From CAXXOK01 sp963675925 (lineage in GTDB: Bacteria > Bacillota > Clostridia > Christensenellales > Aristaeellaceae), in the NCBI GenBank assembly GCA_963675925.2, contig CAXXIB010000002.1, positions 143,507 to 207,506 on the forward strand: 64,000 bases of DNA, read 5' to 3'. A program made the position numbers and the translations under genes. The notes under the pieces were generated by a model that saw nothing but the letters and a program-made list of their open reading frames with translations, had not been told where the DNA came from and did no database searches. Positions 32,067-41,115 of this stretch are shown here, in pieces (position 1 is the stretch's first letter; the number at the start of each line of letters is the position of its first letter).

Positions 32067-34196
32067 TTAGTTCAAGGTTGGTCCCATAATCTGCTCTTGC
32101 GCTTCGTTCCATTCATCCATTAGCGTGAGGAACGCTTGTTCACTGTCTTCATCGCTAAATCGCAGGAACACGGTTGACACGTTGTTTTCCTTGTTATCAA
32201 CCTCAGGATTCCCACTTCGGTATCTCCAGTTCAGTCCGATAAACACCCCGGTCGGATCATCGGTAACCTCTGTGTTCACCAGCGCATCGGCAAACAGCTG
32301 CATGTACTCCTGTTGCAGCGCGTCAAACGCATACACGCTATCCATGGTATGCCGATTTTTATAAAAGGAAACGCTGTTTTGGACAACATGCCCGTTCGCA
32401 TCCCGATAGTTATACACACTCAGGTCGAGGTTGAGGCTTTCATCGTCGTTTTTAGCAGACTCGTCAAATTGCTGGAGCCTCTCCCGCAGTTTGGCAACAG
32501 AGTCGTCCAGAGCATTCGTGTTGAAAATTTGCATCACCAGGCCTGCTGTTTTGGGTGTTTCAAGCCGGATACTGTAGGAATCGTTATACCGCTGGTTGCC
32601 GACATGCCCTGCCGTATACATACCACCGATCACCTGCTGTGATCCCTGTACCAGATAATCACCGGTATTGAACATATCGACCTTGCGTGTGCGGTAATAG
32701 TAGCCGCCAATGATCCCTTTCTCCTTAGACTCTGCTATGTAGGATTCCAGTATGGCCCGGGTTTCTTGCGGTGTAAAGTCTGCGGCCGCCCACAGGTATT
32801 GCACACTGTCCAGCGGCGGAAAGTCTTGCACTGCCTGACTGAAAGCGCTGTTTTTTGAGCGCAGTCTGTTCAGCTCGTTGATATCCTCAAACTTTATGGT
32901 ACGGCGAAGGGTGCCGCCGCCAGCCAAATGAATGATGACCGGTTCTACGACCTCTAAGTTGTTGTAGCTGTAGTAATCAAACACAGCATCCGGTTGCAGC
33001 TGTGCCACAGCTTCGGCCAGATTTTCGGAAACGTACGCCTTGGTTTCTTCATCAGTGTAGGAAATGTCCTGCGTTAGCAGGGTGGTATAGGTTGGTGCGC
33101 CCGACACACGATCATAGCCCGGAAATTCCACAGAGGCAATTTCACTTGCGACCGGTACCGTATCGCGCATGGTATCAGCGCTGGAATCCACCAACGTTGT
33201 AAACCCGATAATCGCGACAACCGCGATTGCAAAATACGGAAGCGTCGTCACTGCTTTCTTCAGCGTGTTGGAGGCCAAAAGCTGATAGACCACATACACA
33301 CCCAGCGCGCCGGCCAGCAGCAATGCGCCGTATACGGAGAGTAGCTTTTGGTTATTCATCGTTATCGGCAGCAGCACCGTAAAGGCTAGCATAACACCAA
33401 TAGCAATGCTCCAGCCGCGGTATCCACCGTTTCTATGGGCGAACTCGCTGGGTCTGCGAGCATGCAGGAAGTACCCCGCGCCAAGCATAAGCAGCATGGG
33501 AATCAGCGAGTACAGGATGTGCGGCAAGGTGATCAGGCGACCGTTGAAAACGTTGCGAAGCATCATCGCCAGAATCCCGGTAGCAGCATTGGTGCTGGGG
33601 TCCAGCCAGGGTCCAAAATCCAGCCAGCCGATGATGGGTACCCGCTCCACAATGCCCCTGGCAAAGAAGAACTGCACAAGTCTTGGCAGCAGCAAGATAA
33701 TTCCGGTCGATGCTACGGCCGTGATCAAGGTGCCTGATAGTGCGCAGCCCAGGGCCGTCGCCGCGAACACGATCATGGAGGCAACAAAGTAGTAGAGGAT
33801 TGACAGCGGAATGTACACCGGTACAAACGGACAGCCGCTGACAAGATAGATCAATAGCATTTCCAGCTCGCTGAGCACGATGGTTGCGCCCATCCATGTC
33901 ATCGTCGCCAGTAGTATCGCCATGAACATTTCCGTGCGTTTCACCGGCAGGCTGTGGTATACATCGCTGCCCGCGCGCGAGAACTGGAACGAGAATCCAT
34001 ACAGCGCAAACAGCGCACCGGAGAATACGTAAAATCGCAGTGCGATAATCTGAGAAACTGCGGAGGTGGGCTCCAGAATGTAATACTGACCAAAGCAGTC
34101 TGAGCCGCCCCTGATGAGCGTGTAAAGGATCACTACAGCCATCAGCGGCAGGCCGATAACGCCGAGTTTTCTCAGCATTTCCTTATAGAGCTTCAT
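32067..34196 (-). CDS. ABC-2 type membrane permease of a YtrA-linked exporter
   Basis: A 709-residue membrane protein. The first 400 residues hold about ten hydrophobic segments. A soluble C-terminal domain of about 270 residues follows the last segment (KKAVTTLPYFAIAVVAIIGF) and is predicted to be extracellular. The ATG at 34196 is chosen because GGGGGAG lies about 7 nt upstream. It overlaps the ATPase gene by 14 bp. The arrangement of regulator, ATPase and permease matches Bacillus ytrABC-type loci, which respond to cell-wall antibiotics. The exported substrate is unknown. Confidence 0.82.
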   Translation of the reverse strand: MKLYKEMLRKLGVIGLPLMAVVILYTLIRGGSDCFGQYYILEPTSAVSQIIALRFYVFSGALFALYGFSFQFSRAGSDVYHSLPVKRTEMFMAILLATMTWMGATIVLSELEMLLIYLVSGCPFVPVYIPLSILYYFVASMIVFAATALGCALSGTLITAVASTGIILLLPRLVQFFFARGIVERVPIIGWLDFGPWLDPSTNAATGILAMMLRNVFNGRLITLPHILYSLIPMLLMLGAGYFLHARRPSEFAHRNGGYRGWSIAIGVMLAFTVLLPITMNNQKLLSVYGALLLAGALGVYVVYQLLASNTLKKAVTTLPYFAIAVVAIIGFTTLVDSSADTMRDTVPVASEIASVEFPGYDRVSGAPTYTTLLTQDISYTDEETKAYVSENLAEAVAQLQPDAVFDYYSYNNLEVVEPVIIHLAGGGTLRRTIKFEDINELNRLRSKNSAFSQAVQDFPPLDSVQYLWAAADFTPQETRAILESYIAESKEKGIIGGYYYRTRKVDMFNTGDYLVQGSQQVIGGMYTAGHVGNQRYNDSYSIRLETPKTAGLVMQIFNTNALDDSVAKLRERLQQFDESAKNDDESLNLDLSVYNYRDANGHVVQNSVSFYKNRHTMDSVYAFDALQQEYMQLFADALVNTEVTDDPTGVFIGLNWRYRSGNPEVDNKENNVSTVFLRFSDEDSEQAFLTLMDEWNEAQEQIMGPTLN

Positions 34197-35097
34197 TTTC
34201 ATTCTCCCCCTTATCAAACACATATCCGAGGGCTTCCATCTCATAGACGAAAATCTCCTCCAGTGTGATGGGTACCATTTCCAGCAGCAGCGGGTCCATG
34301 GCTTCAATCGTTGCCTTGCAATGTGGCCTGTCACCGCGGACAATGAGGGTGGAAACGCTGCCGACTTTGTTAAACGATACGATATCCAAGCCCCGGAACA
34401 GGGATTTATCATAGTCCTGGGCAAAGGCTACCTGCAGCTTGACAATGGAGGTCTTTAGCTCGTTAACATCGCTTTCCAGCACGATGCCGCCCTTGTACAG
34501 CAGCGCCAGCTGATCGCAGGTGTCCTCCAGTTCCCGCAGGGAGTGGCTGGTTACAATGACGGTTGCACCCCTGTCAAATACTTCGTCATACAGCTTTTTC
34601 TTGACCAGGCTGCGCATCACGGGGTCGAGCCCGTCAAAGGTTTCATCAAACAGGTACACATCCGCGCCGGTCGACAACGCCTGAATGATAGCCGCCTGGC
34701 GGCGCATACCCTTGGAAAAGGTGTTTAGGGGTCTGTCCACCGGGAGACCGAACTCGGCCGCCATCGCGTGGAACTTTTTCATATCGTAGGTTTCATAGGC
34801 CGCAGCGTACAGCTCCGCCATGCGTTTCATGTCAGCACGGGGCAGGGCCCACAGCTCATCGGCAACGAACACGCTGCGTTTTTTCATGGTGTTGTTTTCA
34901 AACACCGGCTGCCCATTCATGAGCAGGCTTCCCTCATCGGGTTTGTAGATACCGCTTAAAAGGCGCATAAAGGTGGACTTGCCTGCGCCGTTTGCACCGA
35001 CCAGCCCGTATACGCTGCTATCGGGAATCTGGCAGCTTACGTGATCCAGCGCTACGATATCGGAAAAGCGTTTGCTCACATTGTTTGCAATAATCAT
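34183..35097 (-). CDS. ABC transporter ATPase (YtrB-like)
   Basis: A 304-residue ATPase. Walker A is GLVGANGAGKST, the signature region is NTFSKGMRRQAAIIQAL, and Walker B is DVYLFDETFDGLDP. The signature FSKGMRRQ and a C-terminal extension are typical of ABC-2 exporter ATPases. Its ATG overlaps the GntR stop codon (ATGA). It pairs with the permease downstream. Confidence 0.92.
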   Translation of the reverse strand: MIIANNVSKRFSDIVALDHVSCQIPDSSVYGLVGANGAGKSTFMRLLSGIYKPDEGSLLMNGQPVFENNTMKKRSVFVADELWALPRADMKRMAELYAAAYETYDMKKFHAMAAEFGLPVDRPLNTFSKGMRRQAAIIQALSTGADVYLFDETFDGLDPVMRSLVKKKLYDEVFDRGATVIVTSHSLRELEDTCDQLALLYKGGIVLESDVNELKTSIVKLQVAFAQDYDKSLFRGLDIVSFNKVGSVSTLIVRGDRPHCKATIEAMDPLLLEMVPITLEEIFVYEMEALGYVFDKGENENEAL

Positions 35098-35501
35098 GTG
35101 GTGAGTCCTTTCTTGCTTTGTGCAGTCCGCGGCAAACTCCGGGCATAGCCCTTGTCCACCGCCGCCATTACCAGCGATTTTTCAATATCTGCTGCATGCA
35201 GTTTCGCCGATAAGTGCTCAATGTCTGCCAGCAAATTCATCATCCGGTTTTGAATCCGGGCTTTGGCATCTTTGCCGATGAACCGGCCATTTCCCGGTGC
35301 GCTGGTTGTGATGCCATCCCGTTCCAGATCAGCATATGCTTTTTGCAGCGTGTTGGGGTTTGCCGAAAGCATCTGCGCCAGGGCACGCACACTGGGGAGC
35401 TGGTCTCCGGGTTTGAGCGCACCGGAGACGATCATCATCTCGGTTTGTTCGATGATCTGCTCGTAGATCGGCTTTCTACCCATTCGGTCAATTTGAAACA
35501 T
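35094..35501 (-). CDS. GntR-family regulator, YtrA subfamily
   Basis: A 135-residue regulator. The winged helix occupies residues 10-80 (PIYEQIIEQTEMMIVSGALKPGDQLPSVRALAQML, then NPNTLQKAYADLERDG), and only a short effector/dimer tail follows, as in the YtrA subfamily. AAAGGA upstream of the ATG at 35501 is the ribosome-binding site. Location in front of the ABC genes with a 4-bp overlap implies autoregulation of the operon. Confidence 0.92.
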   Translation of the reverse strand: MFQIDRMGRKPIYEQIIEQTEMMIVSGALKPGDQLPSVRALAQMLSANPNTLQKAYADLERDGITTSAPGNGRFIGKDAKARIQNRMMNLLADIEHLSAKLHAADIEKSLVMAAVDKGYARSLPRTAQSKKGLTT

Positions 35502-35549
35502 GGCGTATTCCTTTCTGAAGGAGTGTATTAATCGTCCTAGTACACCTGC

Positions 35550-35578
35550 ATCATATAGTACACTTGGCAAGTTGTCAA
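35550..35578 (-). promoter_or_regulatory. promoter of the YtrA-like operon
   Basis: On the minus strand TTGACA (35573-35578) and TATGAT (35550-35555) are 17 bp apart. ACTTGACA and ACTTGCCA repeat in tandem across the -35 end, and GTGTACTA occurs twice around the -10 and start region. These could be the GntR regulator's binding sites. Confidence 0.65.
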
Positions 35579-35597
35579 GTATGAAATTGTAAACAAA

Positions 35598-35621
35598 AGC
35601 CGTATACTCTCGTATACGGCT
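35598..35621 (-). terminator. terminator of the sigma factor operon
   Basis: AGCCGTATAC (35598-35607), loop TCTC and GTATACGGCT (35612-35621) form a perfect 10-bp stem. On the minus strand it is followed by TTTTGTTT, so it terminates transcripts from the genes at 35646-37108. Confidence 0.8.
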
Positions 35622-35645
35622 GAAAGGCTTACTATGCTTCGTTTT

Positions 35646-36578
35646 TTACTGCGATACAGCATCCTCAAATGCTTCAAAGAACTCCGGGCAGCTCCAGCTG
35701 CCGCACGCACTTACGGTGCCGTTTCCGGCGTGCAGCTGCACGGTCAGACCATTGCTGAGCTGCAACAGCAGGCTGTCCGAAGCACTGCGGCTATCGGAAG
35801 CACCCTGAAACTGGGCGTAACGGAACAAGGTATCCATCAGCATGCGCACCTGCTCAGCATCGCTTACGCGGCCCATGCCAGATAGCTCAATCGACACCAC
35901 TCCGGCGCTGCCGGTGGTGACATCTTTCAGGCTTTCGCCGCCGGTGATGGCAGTGCCCGCAAAGCCCACGCGCTGAAACACGCGCAGCTTGCCCTGCACT
36001 TCCGCAGCAACCATGGCAGACGACATCCCTTGCACCGCGTACACCGTTTGGCCTGCTCCTACCGTATTGCTTACAATACCGCCGGAGCTTACGGCCGGTT
36101 CCGCAGTAAAATCGGTCACGATGCCTAAGGTCTCGCCCAGTTGGCCGGATGAGGCCGTGACTGCACTGGTCAGCATGTGATAGGTTTTCTCCCCGACTTT
36201 GATCAGCGGGAAGTTTGCGCTCTGGCTAGAGGCGAACAGGTTATGGTAACCCGGCACATCCCCGGCCGATTCCGTGATATTTACGCTGCCTGCCGGTACA
36301 TTGGCCGTCAGGGTCATCGTTTGGGACGCATTGCCGCCTGCGGAATGAGACACAACGCCTAAATCGCTATCTTGCTGCAATAGTTGCGGCAACCCGAGTG
36401 CCCCGGCAACCAGCAGCACAACTGCCGCCGCTCCGGCGACCAGCGCAGACTGCCAGCGGAACCGGCGCACACGCGGTGCCGCGGTCCCGTTAAGTATTTC
36501 ATGGAGCATGCGCGTATCGGCCTTCAACCCGCCAAGGTTGCGGTCAGCGATCTCTTTCAAATTCTCCAACTGGCTCAT
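35646..36578 (-). CDS. membrane protein, probable anti-sigma factor partner
   Basis: A 310-residue protein with a short cytosolic N-terminus (about 45 residues), one transmembrane segment (SALVAGAAAVVLLVAGALGL, about 44-63) and a long extracytoplasmic domain rich in Ser, Gly and Val. It has no HxxxCxxC zinc motif. Its ATG overlaps the stop of the ECF sigma gene (TAATG). That topology and coupling are the usual marks of an anti-sigma factor, but the domain itself is not recognised, so the role is inferred from position. Confidence 0.72.
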   Translation of the reverse strand: MSQLENLKEIADRNLGGLKADTRMLHEILNGTAAPRVRRFRWQSALVAGAAAVVLLVAGALGLPQLLQQDSDLGVVSHSAGGNASQTMTLTANVPAGSVNITESAGDVPGYHNLFASSQSANFPLIKVGEKTYHMLTSAVTASSGQLGETLGIVTDFTAEPAVSSGGIVSNTVGAGQTVYAVQGMSSAMVAAEVQGKLRVFQRVGFAGTAITGGESLKDVTTGSAGVVSIELSGMGRVSDAEQVRMLMDTLFRYAQFQGASDSRSASDSLLLQLSNGLTVQLHAGNGTVSACGSWSCPEFFEAFEDAVSQ

Positions 36579-37108
36579 TACGCTTCATCTCCTTCCAAGA
36601 ATTCTTTCAGTTTAGCGCGCGCGCGCGATAATCGGCTGGATATGGTTCCCTCCGGCAGAGATAAAATCTCTGCGATTTCGCTGATGCCGAAGTTTTGATA
36701 GTAAAACAGCATGATGACCTCACGAAACGGCGGTGACAGGCGGTGAACGGCGGTCATCATAGCCTCTTCATCATCCCGCTTGTCCTGCGTGTCTTCCGCT
36801 GGGATTGTTTCAAACAGCGGACTGCCCAGCACCACACGCTTCACCCACCCGCTGCGCCATAGATCGCGGCAGCGATTGAGCGCGACCTTGAGCAGCCATG
36901 CTTTCTCGCGACCCTGTGTCAGCTGCGTGCCGCTGGTCATCAGCCGTATAAAGGTATCCTGGCAGACTTCCTCCGCCTGGTAGCGGTCGCCCAGGTAGAA
37001 ATAGCAAACGCGAAGTACATCATCGGCATATTGCTGGTACAGGGTTTCTATGCTTGCCGCTTGGGCCTGTGCCTCCGCGCCCTGCAAACCCTGAGAACGC
37101 TCCATCAT
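36578..37108 (-). CDS. ECF-type RNA polymerase sigma factor
   Basis: A 176-residue sigma-70 family protein. Region 2 is DVLRVCYFYLGDRYQAEEVCQDTFIRLM and region 4 is LSPPFREVIMLFYYQNFGISEIAEILSLPEGTISSRLSRARAKL. There is no sigma 1.1 or region 3. GGGGAAGGTG lies about 10 nt before two adjacent ATGs (37108, 37105). It is co-transcribed with the membrane protein at 35646. Its target promoters are not obvious in the window. Confidence 0.92.
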   Translation of the reverse strand: MMERSQGLQGAEAQAQAASIETLYQQYADDVLRVCYFYLGDRYQAEEVCQDTFIRLMTSGTQLTQGREKAWLLKVALNRCRDLWRSGWVKRVVLGSPLFETIPAEDTQDKRDDEEAMMTAVHRLSPPFREVIMLFYYQNFGISEIAEILSLPEGTISSRLSRARAKLKEFLEGDEA

Positions 37109-37285
37109 ATAAACGGTTCACCTTCCCCGTTTCTTGCATTCCGTGAATATTTACCGGATTATTGTAACATCTGCGGCCTGCAGGCGCAACGCTATACTAA
37201 AAAAGGCCTTCAACTCTTTTCTATAGCACGGTTTCATGCTATGATGGGGTACAGATTGTATACAGTTTTTAGAGGAGGCTATCCC

Positions 37286-37876
37286 ATGCAAAGCAAGCCG
37301 ACCCGGCCGGAAGCGATGGCACTACTTCGCAAGTACAACAAAGAACCATTCCACCTCTACCACGCGCTGACTGTGGAAGGCGTTATGCGCTGGTATGCCA
37401 ATGACCTTGGCTTTGGCAGCGATGCCGATTTCTGGGCGACTGTGGGGCTGTTGCATGATATCGACTTTGAACTATATCCAGAGCAGCACTGCCAAAAAGC
37501 GCCGGAGCTATTGCGGGAAGCCGGTGTCGGTGAAGATATGATTCGCTCCATCTGTTCCCACGGCTACGGCATCTGCGCCGATATTCCGCCGGAGCATATG
37601 ATGGACAAGGTTTTGTTTGCAACCGACGAGCTGACCGGGCTGATCGGCGCGGCGGCACGCATGCGTCCGTCCAAAAGCGTATCGGACATGGAGGTTTCCA
37701 GCGTCCGTAAAAAGTTCAAGGACCTGCGCTTTGCTGCGGGCTGCTCGCGCGATATTATCAGCCGCGGCGCAGAGATGCTCGGCTGGGACATGCCCACGCT
37801 GTTTGAAAAAACCATTTTGGCCATGCGCTCCTGCGAGCAAAGCGTTGCCGAGGAAATGAAAGCGCTGGAAGGCTGA
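37286..37876 (+). CDS. HD domain protein (putative metal-dependent phosphohydrolase)
   Basis: A 196-residue cytosolic protein with HD-type residues: H in LYHALTVEGVMRW, HD in VGLLHDIDFE, and H in SICSHGYG. This layout is seen in uncharacterised clostridial HDIG-type hydrolases annotated as hydrolase or HAD-associated proteins. Substrate is unknown. GAGGAGG at 37272-37278 fixes the ATG at 37286. Longer upstream frames have no ribosome-binding site and would overlap the divergent sigma factor gene. Confidence 0.82.
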   Translation: MQSKPTRPEAMALLRKYNKEPFHLYHALTVEGVMRWYANDLGFGSDADFWATVGLLHDIDFELYPEQHCQKAPELLREAGVGEDMIRSICSHGYGICADIPPEHMMDKVLFATDELTGLIGAAARMRPSKSVSDMEVSSVRKKFKDLRFAAGCSRDIISRGAEMLGWDMPTLFEKTILAMRSCEQSVAEEMKALEG

Positions 37877-37936
37877 CAGGATTTACGTTTGTTGAGCACT
37901 TGTTCACAAACCATTCATATTCTTACACGCTTTGTC

Positions 37937-37945
37937 TGCTATAAT
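37937..37945 (+). promoter_or_regulatory. extended -10 promoter of the Gld-like ABC locus
   Basis: TGCTATAAT is an extended -10 element about 36 bp before the TTG start of the ATPase gene. No good -35 box is seen 16-18 bp upstream. Confidence 0.5.
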
Positions 37946-37980
37946 TGAAAAGAAATCAAGTTCGCGGGAGGGACGGCATT

Positions 37981-38904
37981 TTGCTGGAAGTTCTGAACGT
38001 CTTTAAGCGTTACGGTCGCGTCGATGCGCTGCGATCCGTGAATCTCACGGTGCAAAAAGGACGCGTGTTAGGCTTGCTCGGCCAAAACGGCGCGGGGAAG
38101 ACCACGCTTTTGAATATCATCACGGGCTGCCTTGCCCCTACAGCCGGCAGCGTAAAGCTGGATGGGAAAGATCCGCTGCTGACCCCCGCCCAGGCCAAAC
38201 GCAAGCTGGGCTACATGCCAGAGCACCCACCGCTGTATGATGAGATGACCGTGGAGGAATATCTGCGGTTTGCTGCGGCGCTCAAAAAAGTTCAAAAAGC
38301 AGAAATCCCCGACCATGTTGCCGGCATTATGCATGCAACAGGGCTTTGGGATATGCGCTATCGTCTGCTGTCGCACCTGAGCAAAGGGTACCGCCAGCGG
38401 GCCGGGCTTGCCCAAGCATTATGCGGCAATCCCGAAGTGCTGGTGCTGGATGAGCCGACCGTTGGCCTTGACCCGAAACAGATTACCGAGATCCGCGCGC
38501 TGATACAGAGCTTGAGTCACGATCACACCATCCTGTTTTCATCGCATATTCTGCCGGAAGTGCGCCAGCTGTGCGACAGTGTGGTGATTTTGCACAAAGG
38601 TGAAGTGAAGCTCAACACCGATATGAACTCTATCGGCGGCGGCAGCGCAACCGTGCATTGCCGTATCCAGGGAGAATCGAAGAAACTAACTCCAGCGCTG
38701 CAGCATTTAAACGACCTGCAATCCATGCAAACGCTACCCTCGTCCGAGCCGGGAGTCATTGCCGTGTCGCTGACCTTTGGGAAAACCGCCATGCCGGAAA
38801 AACAAGTATTCACGCTGTGCAGCGCGCTGGGCACGCCCATCCTGCGCATGACCCGCCACGAGGATGATCTGGAACAGATCTTCCTTCAGGCCATCGCCGA
38901 ATAG
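37981..38904 (+). CDS. ABC transporter ATPase (GldA-like)
   Basis: A 307-residue ATPase. Walker A is GLLGQNGAGKTT, the signature is SHLSKGYRQRAGLAQAL, and Walker B is VLVLDEPTVGLDP. The start is taken as TTG at 37981 because GGGAGGG (37966-37972) lies 8 nt upstream and the family start LLEVLNVFKRYG follows. It is the first gene of a four-gene set (ATPase, permease, GldG-like, DUF4340) widely conserved in bacteria, including non-gliders. The substrate is unknown. Confidence 0.9.
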   Translation: MLEVLNVFKRYGRVDALRSVNLTVQKGRVLGLLGQNGAGKTTLLNIITGCLAPTAGSVKLDGKDPLLTPAQAKRKLGYMPEHPPLYDEMTVEEYLRFAAALKKVQKAEIPDHVAGIMHATGLWDMRYRLLSHLSKGYRQRAGLAQALCGNPEVLVLDEPTVGLDPKQITEIRALIQSLSHDHTILFSSHILPEVRQLCDSVVILHKGEVKLNTDMNSIGGGSATVHCRIQGESKKLTPALQHLNDLQSMQTLPSSEPGVIAVSLTFGKTAMPEKQVFTLCSALGTPILRMTRHEDDLEQIFLQAIAE

Positions 38905-38915
38905 GAGGCTTCAGG

Positions 38916-39635
38916 TTGAAAACCGTTTTCAGGCGAGAATTTACAAGCTATTTTCACACACCGACAGGCTATGTGTTTTTGGGCGTATTTGCCACCCTGT
39001 CGGGCGTGATCTTTTACCTTAACAACATTACAACCCTGTCGGGCGATCTGCTGTATTTTCTATCGCAGCTTTCGCTGCTGACCATGTTGCTGGCACCGCT
39101 GCTCACCATGCGGCTGCTCAGTGAAGAATCGCGCAGGCATTCCGAAAAGCTATTGCTGTCCAGCCCCGTTCCCCTGCCGTCCATCGTGCTGGGCAAGTTT
39201 CTGGCCGCCGCCGCTGTGATGGGCATCGCCATTTTGCTAACCAACGCCTGCACGCTAGTGATGATGATCTACGGCAAAGTGTACGCAGGTGAATGGTTTG
39301 TCGGTTATCTGGGCTTTACACTGCAAGCGCTCAGTTTTCTGGCGATCGACATGTTCTTAACCTGCTTTGCGATGAGCCAAGCCTCGGCTGCCTTCCTGGC
39401 ATTTGCAGGCAATCTGGTCCTATGGATGATGGATTTAATCGCCGAGGCTATCCCCGTACCGGCGATTGAACACACGCTGCGCTTTGTAAGCCTGTACGAC
39501 CGGTATAAGCCGTTTCTTTTGGGGCAGCTGAGCTTTTCCAGCGTCACCTTTTTTGTAAGCTTTATCGTGCTGTTTGTCATCGCCACCATGCGGTTGCTGG
39601 ATGCGCGGCGCTTCTCCCAGGGAGGTGCAGCGTAA
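38916..39635 (+). CDS. ABC-2 permease (GldF-like)
   Basis: A 239-residue membrane protein with six hydrophobic segments and the early motif FTSYFHTPTGYVF common in this family. It uses a TTG start with TAGGAGG 7-8 nt upstream. Its stop overlaps the next ATG (TAATG). Confidence 0.9.
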   Translation: MKTVFRREFTSYFHTPTGYVFLGVFATLSGVIFYLNNITTLSGDLLYFLSQLSLLTMLLAPLLTMRLLSEESRRHSEKLLLSSPVPLPSIVLGKFLAAAAVMGIAILLTNACTLVMMIYGKVYAGEWFVGYLGFTLQALSFLAIDMFLTCFAMSQASAAFLAFAGNLVLWMMDLIAEAIPVPAIEHTLRFVSLYDRYKPFLLGQLSFSSVTFFVSFIVLFVIATMRLLDARRFSQGGAA

Positions 39636-41086
39636 TGCAGAAGTTGATTCGTTTCCTGCGCAAACCCAAGTGGCGCTTTGGCGCATACAGCGCGCTGGTA
39701 ATGGCTATTTTGATCGCCATCGGCATTCTGGTCAACATCGCCATTGAAAGCCTGGAAAGCCACTACGGCTGGCGGAAGGATTATTCCTTTAACGGCTACA
39801 CCATGACCGGTGAAGAGACAAAAAAAGCGCTTGATACCCTGCAAGAGCCCATCACGCTGTACCTGGTCTATCAAAACACGATGGATTCGCAGCTGTACGA
39901 AGTGCTGACGCAGTACCGGCAACTGTCCGATAAAATTACCGTGCAGGCGATTGATTTGGCCCGAAACCCCGGCTTTGTCACGCTGTTTGAAGGGGATTTG
40001 CAATCCTCGGTAACCGCCGACAGTGTTGTGGTCAGCTGCCCGAGCACCAACCGCTACAAAATTCTAACCTATGAGGATTTCATCACCCAGGGATACGATA
40101 TCGCAAGCGAATCGTTCCAGATTGCCGGGTTGGCGTTTGAGAAAAACATCACCGAAGCCATCCTGTATGTGTCACAGGGTGATGTGCCCGTAATTGGCAT
40201 ATCACAAGGGCACGGGGAGCTATCCACCGCGACTCTGTCCACGCTGATTGATTTTCTCAAAAGCAACAGCTACGATGTAAAAACCGTCGATCTCCTCCAA
40301 GACAACGCGCTTGACGACATCAGCCTGCTGCTGATTGCCGGTCCGTATAAGGACTTTACCGCAGGCGAAATCGACAGCTTGAAAGCCTTTGCACAGCGCG
40401 GCGGCAATTTCTTCATCATCCGCGATTATACCGATGCACTGGATTTGCAAAACTATCAGGCCCTGCTGCGCAGCTACGGCGTCGTCCCACTGCCGGGCAT
40501 TGTGGTTGCATCCGAGGAGGATTCTGGCAGCTACTATGGCGAGCCCATCTACCTGATTCCAAACTTTGAAACCCTGGAAATGACAGCCCCACTGATTCAA
40601 AACGGTATGGATGTATTGCTTTTGGTTGGCGCGAGCGCGTTTGAAACACCGACGACAAGCGATGCGGCCCTGTCTGCCGCCGTGGTGCTCAAGTCCGGCC
40701 CGAACGCCTATATCCGCGATCTGACCGATAATAACGGTTCTATTGCATATCAGGCGGGCGACCCGCGCGGCGAGCAGACCCTTGCCATTCTGTCCGCCCG
40801 TATGCACACAAACGGCAACATCAGCCGCATGTTTGCCATCGGCAACTCCACGGTGTTTACCGACGAGTATATATACCAGCGCACCTTCAACCAGCAGTTC
40901 ATCCTCCAGCTGATGGGCGAACTGCTTCCCCAGAAACCCATCTCGCTGGATATCATCGCCAAAGCAGCGCTACACCCGGGACTGACGGTGCAAAGCCCGG
41001 CCCCGGCCATCGCGCTTTTGGCGGCAGTGCCTGTGCTCATTCTTTTACTGGCGCTGTATGTGCTTTTGCCCCGCAGAAGCCGCTAA
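39635..41086 (+). CDS. GldG-like ABC accessory protein
   Basis: A 483-residue protein with an N-terminal transmembrane segment (YSALVMAILIAIGILVNIAIE) and another at the C-terminus (IALLAAVPVLILLLALYVLLP). Between them is a large extracellular domain with the GldG/IFT52-like text (TLYLVYQNT; VIGISQGHGE). It acts with the ATPase and permease upstream. Confidence 0.87.
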   Translation: MQKLIRFLRKPKWRFGAYSALVMAILIAIGILVNIAIESLESHYGWRKDYSFNGYTMTGEETKKALDTLQEPITLYLVYQNTMDSQLYEVLTQYRQLSDKITVQAIDLARNPGFVTLFEGDLQSSVTADSVVVSCPSTNRYKILTYEDFITQGYDIASESFQIAGLAFEKNITEAILYVSQGDVPVIGISQGHGELSTATLSTLIDFLKSNSYDVKTVDLLQDNALDDISLLLIAGPYKDFTAGEIDSLKAFAQRGGNFFIIRDYTDALDLQNYQALLRSYGVVPLPGIVVASEEDSGSYYGEPIYLIPNFETLEMTAPLIQNGMDVLLLVGASAFETPTTSDAALSAAVVLKSGPNAYIRDLTDNNGSIAYQAGDPRGEQTLAILSARMHTNGNISRMFAIGNSTVFTDEYIYQRTFNQQFILQLMGELLPQKPISLDIIAKAALHPGLTVQSPAPAIALLAAVPVLILLLALYVLLPRRSR

Positions 41087-41115
41087 GTCTTGATTTTGAA
41101 GGAGGATGACGGAGT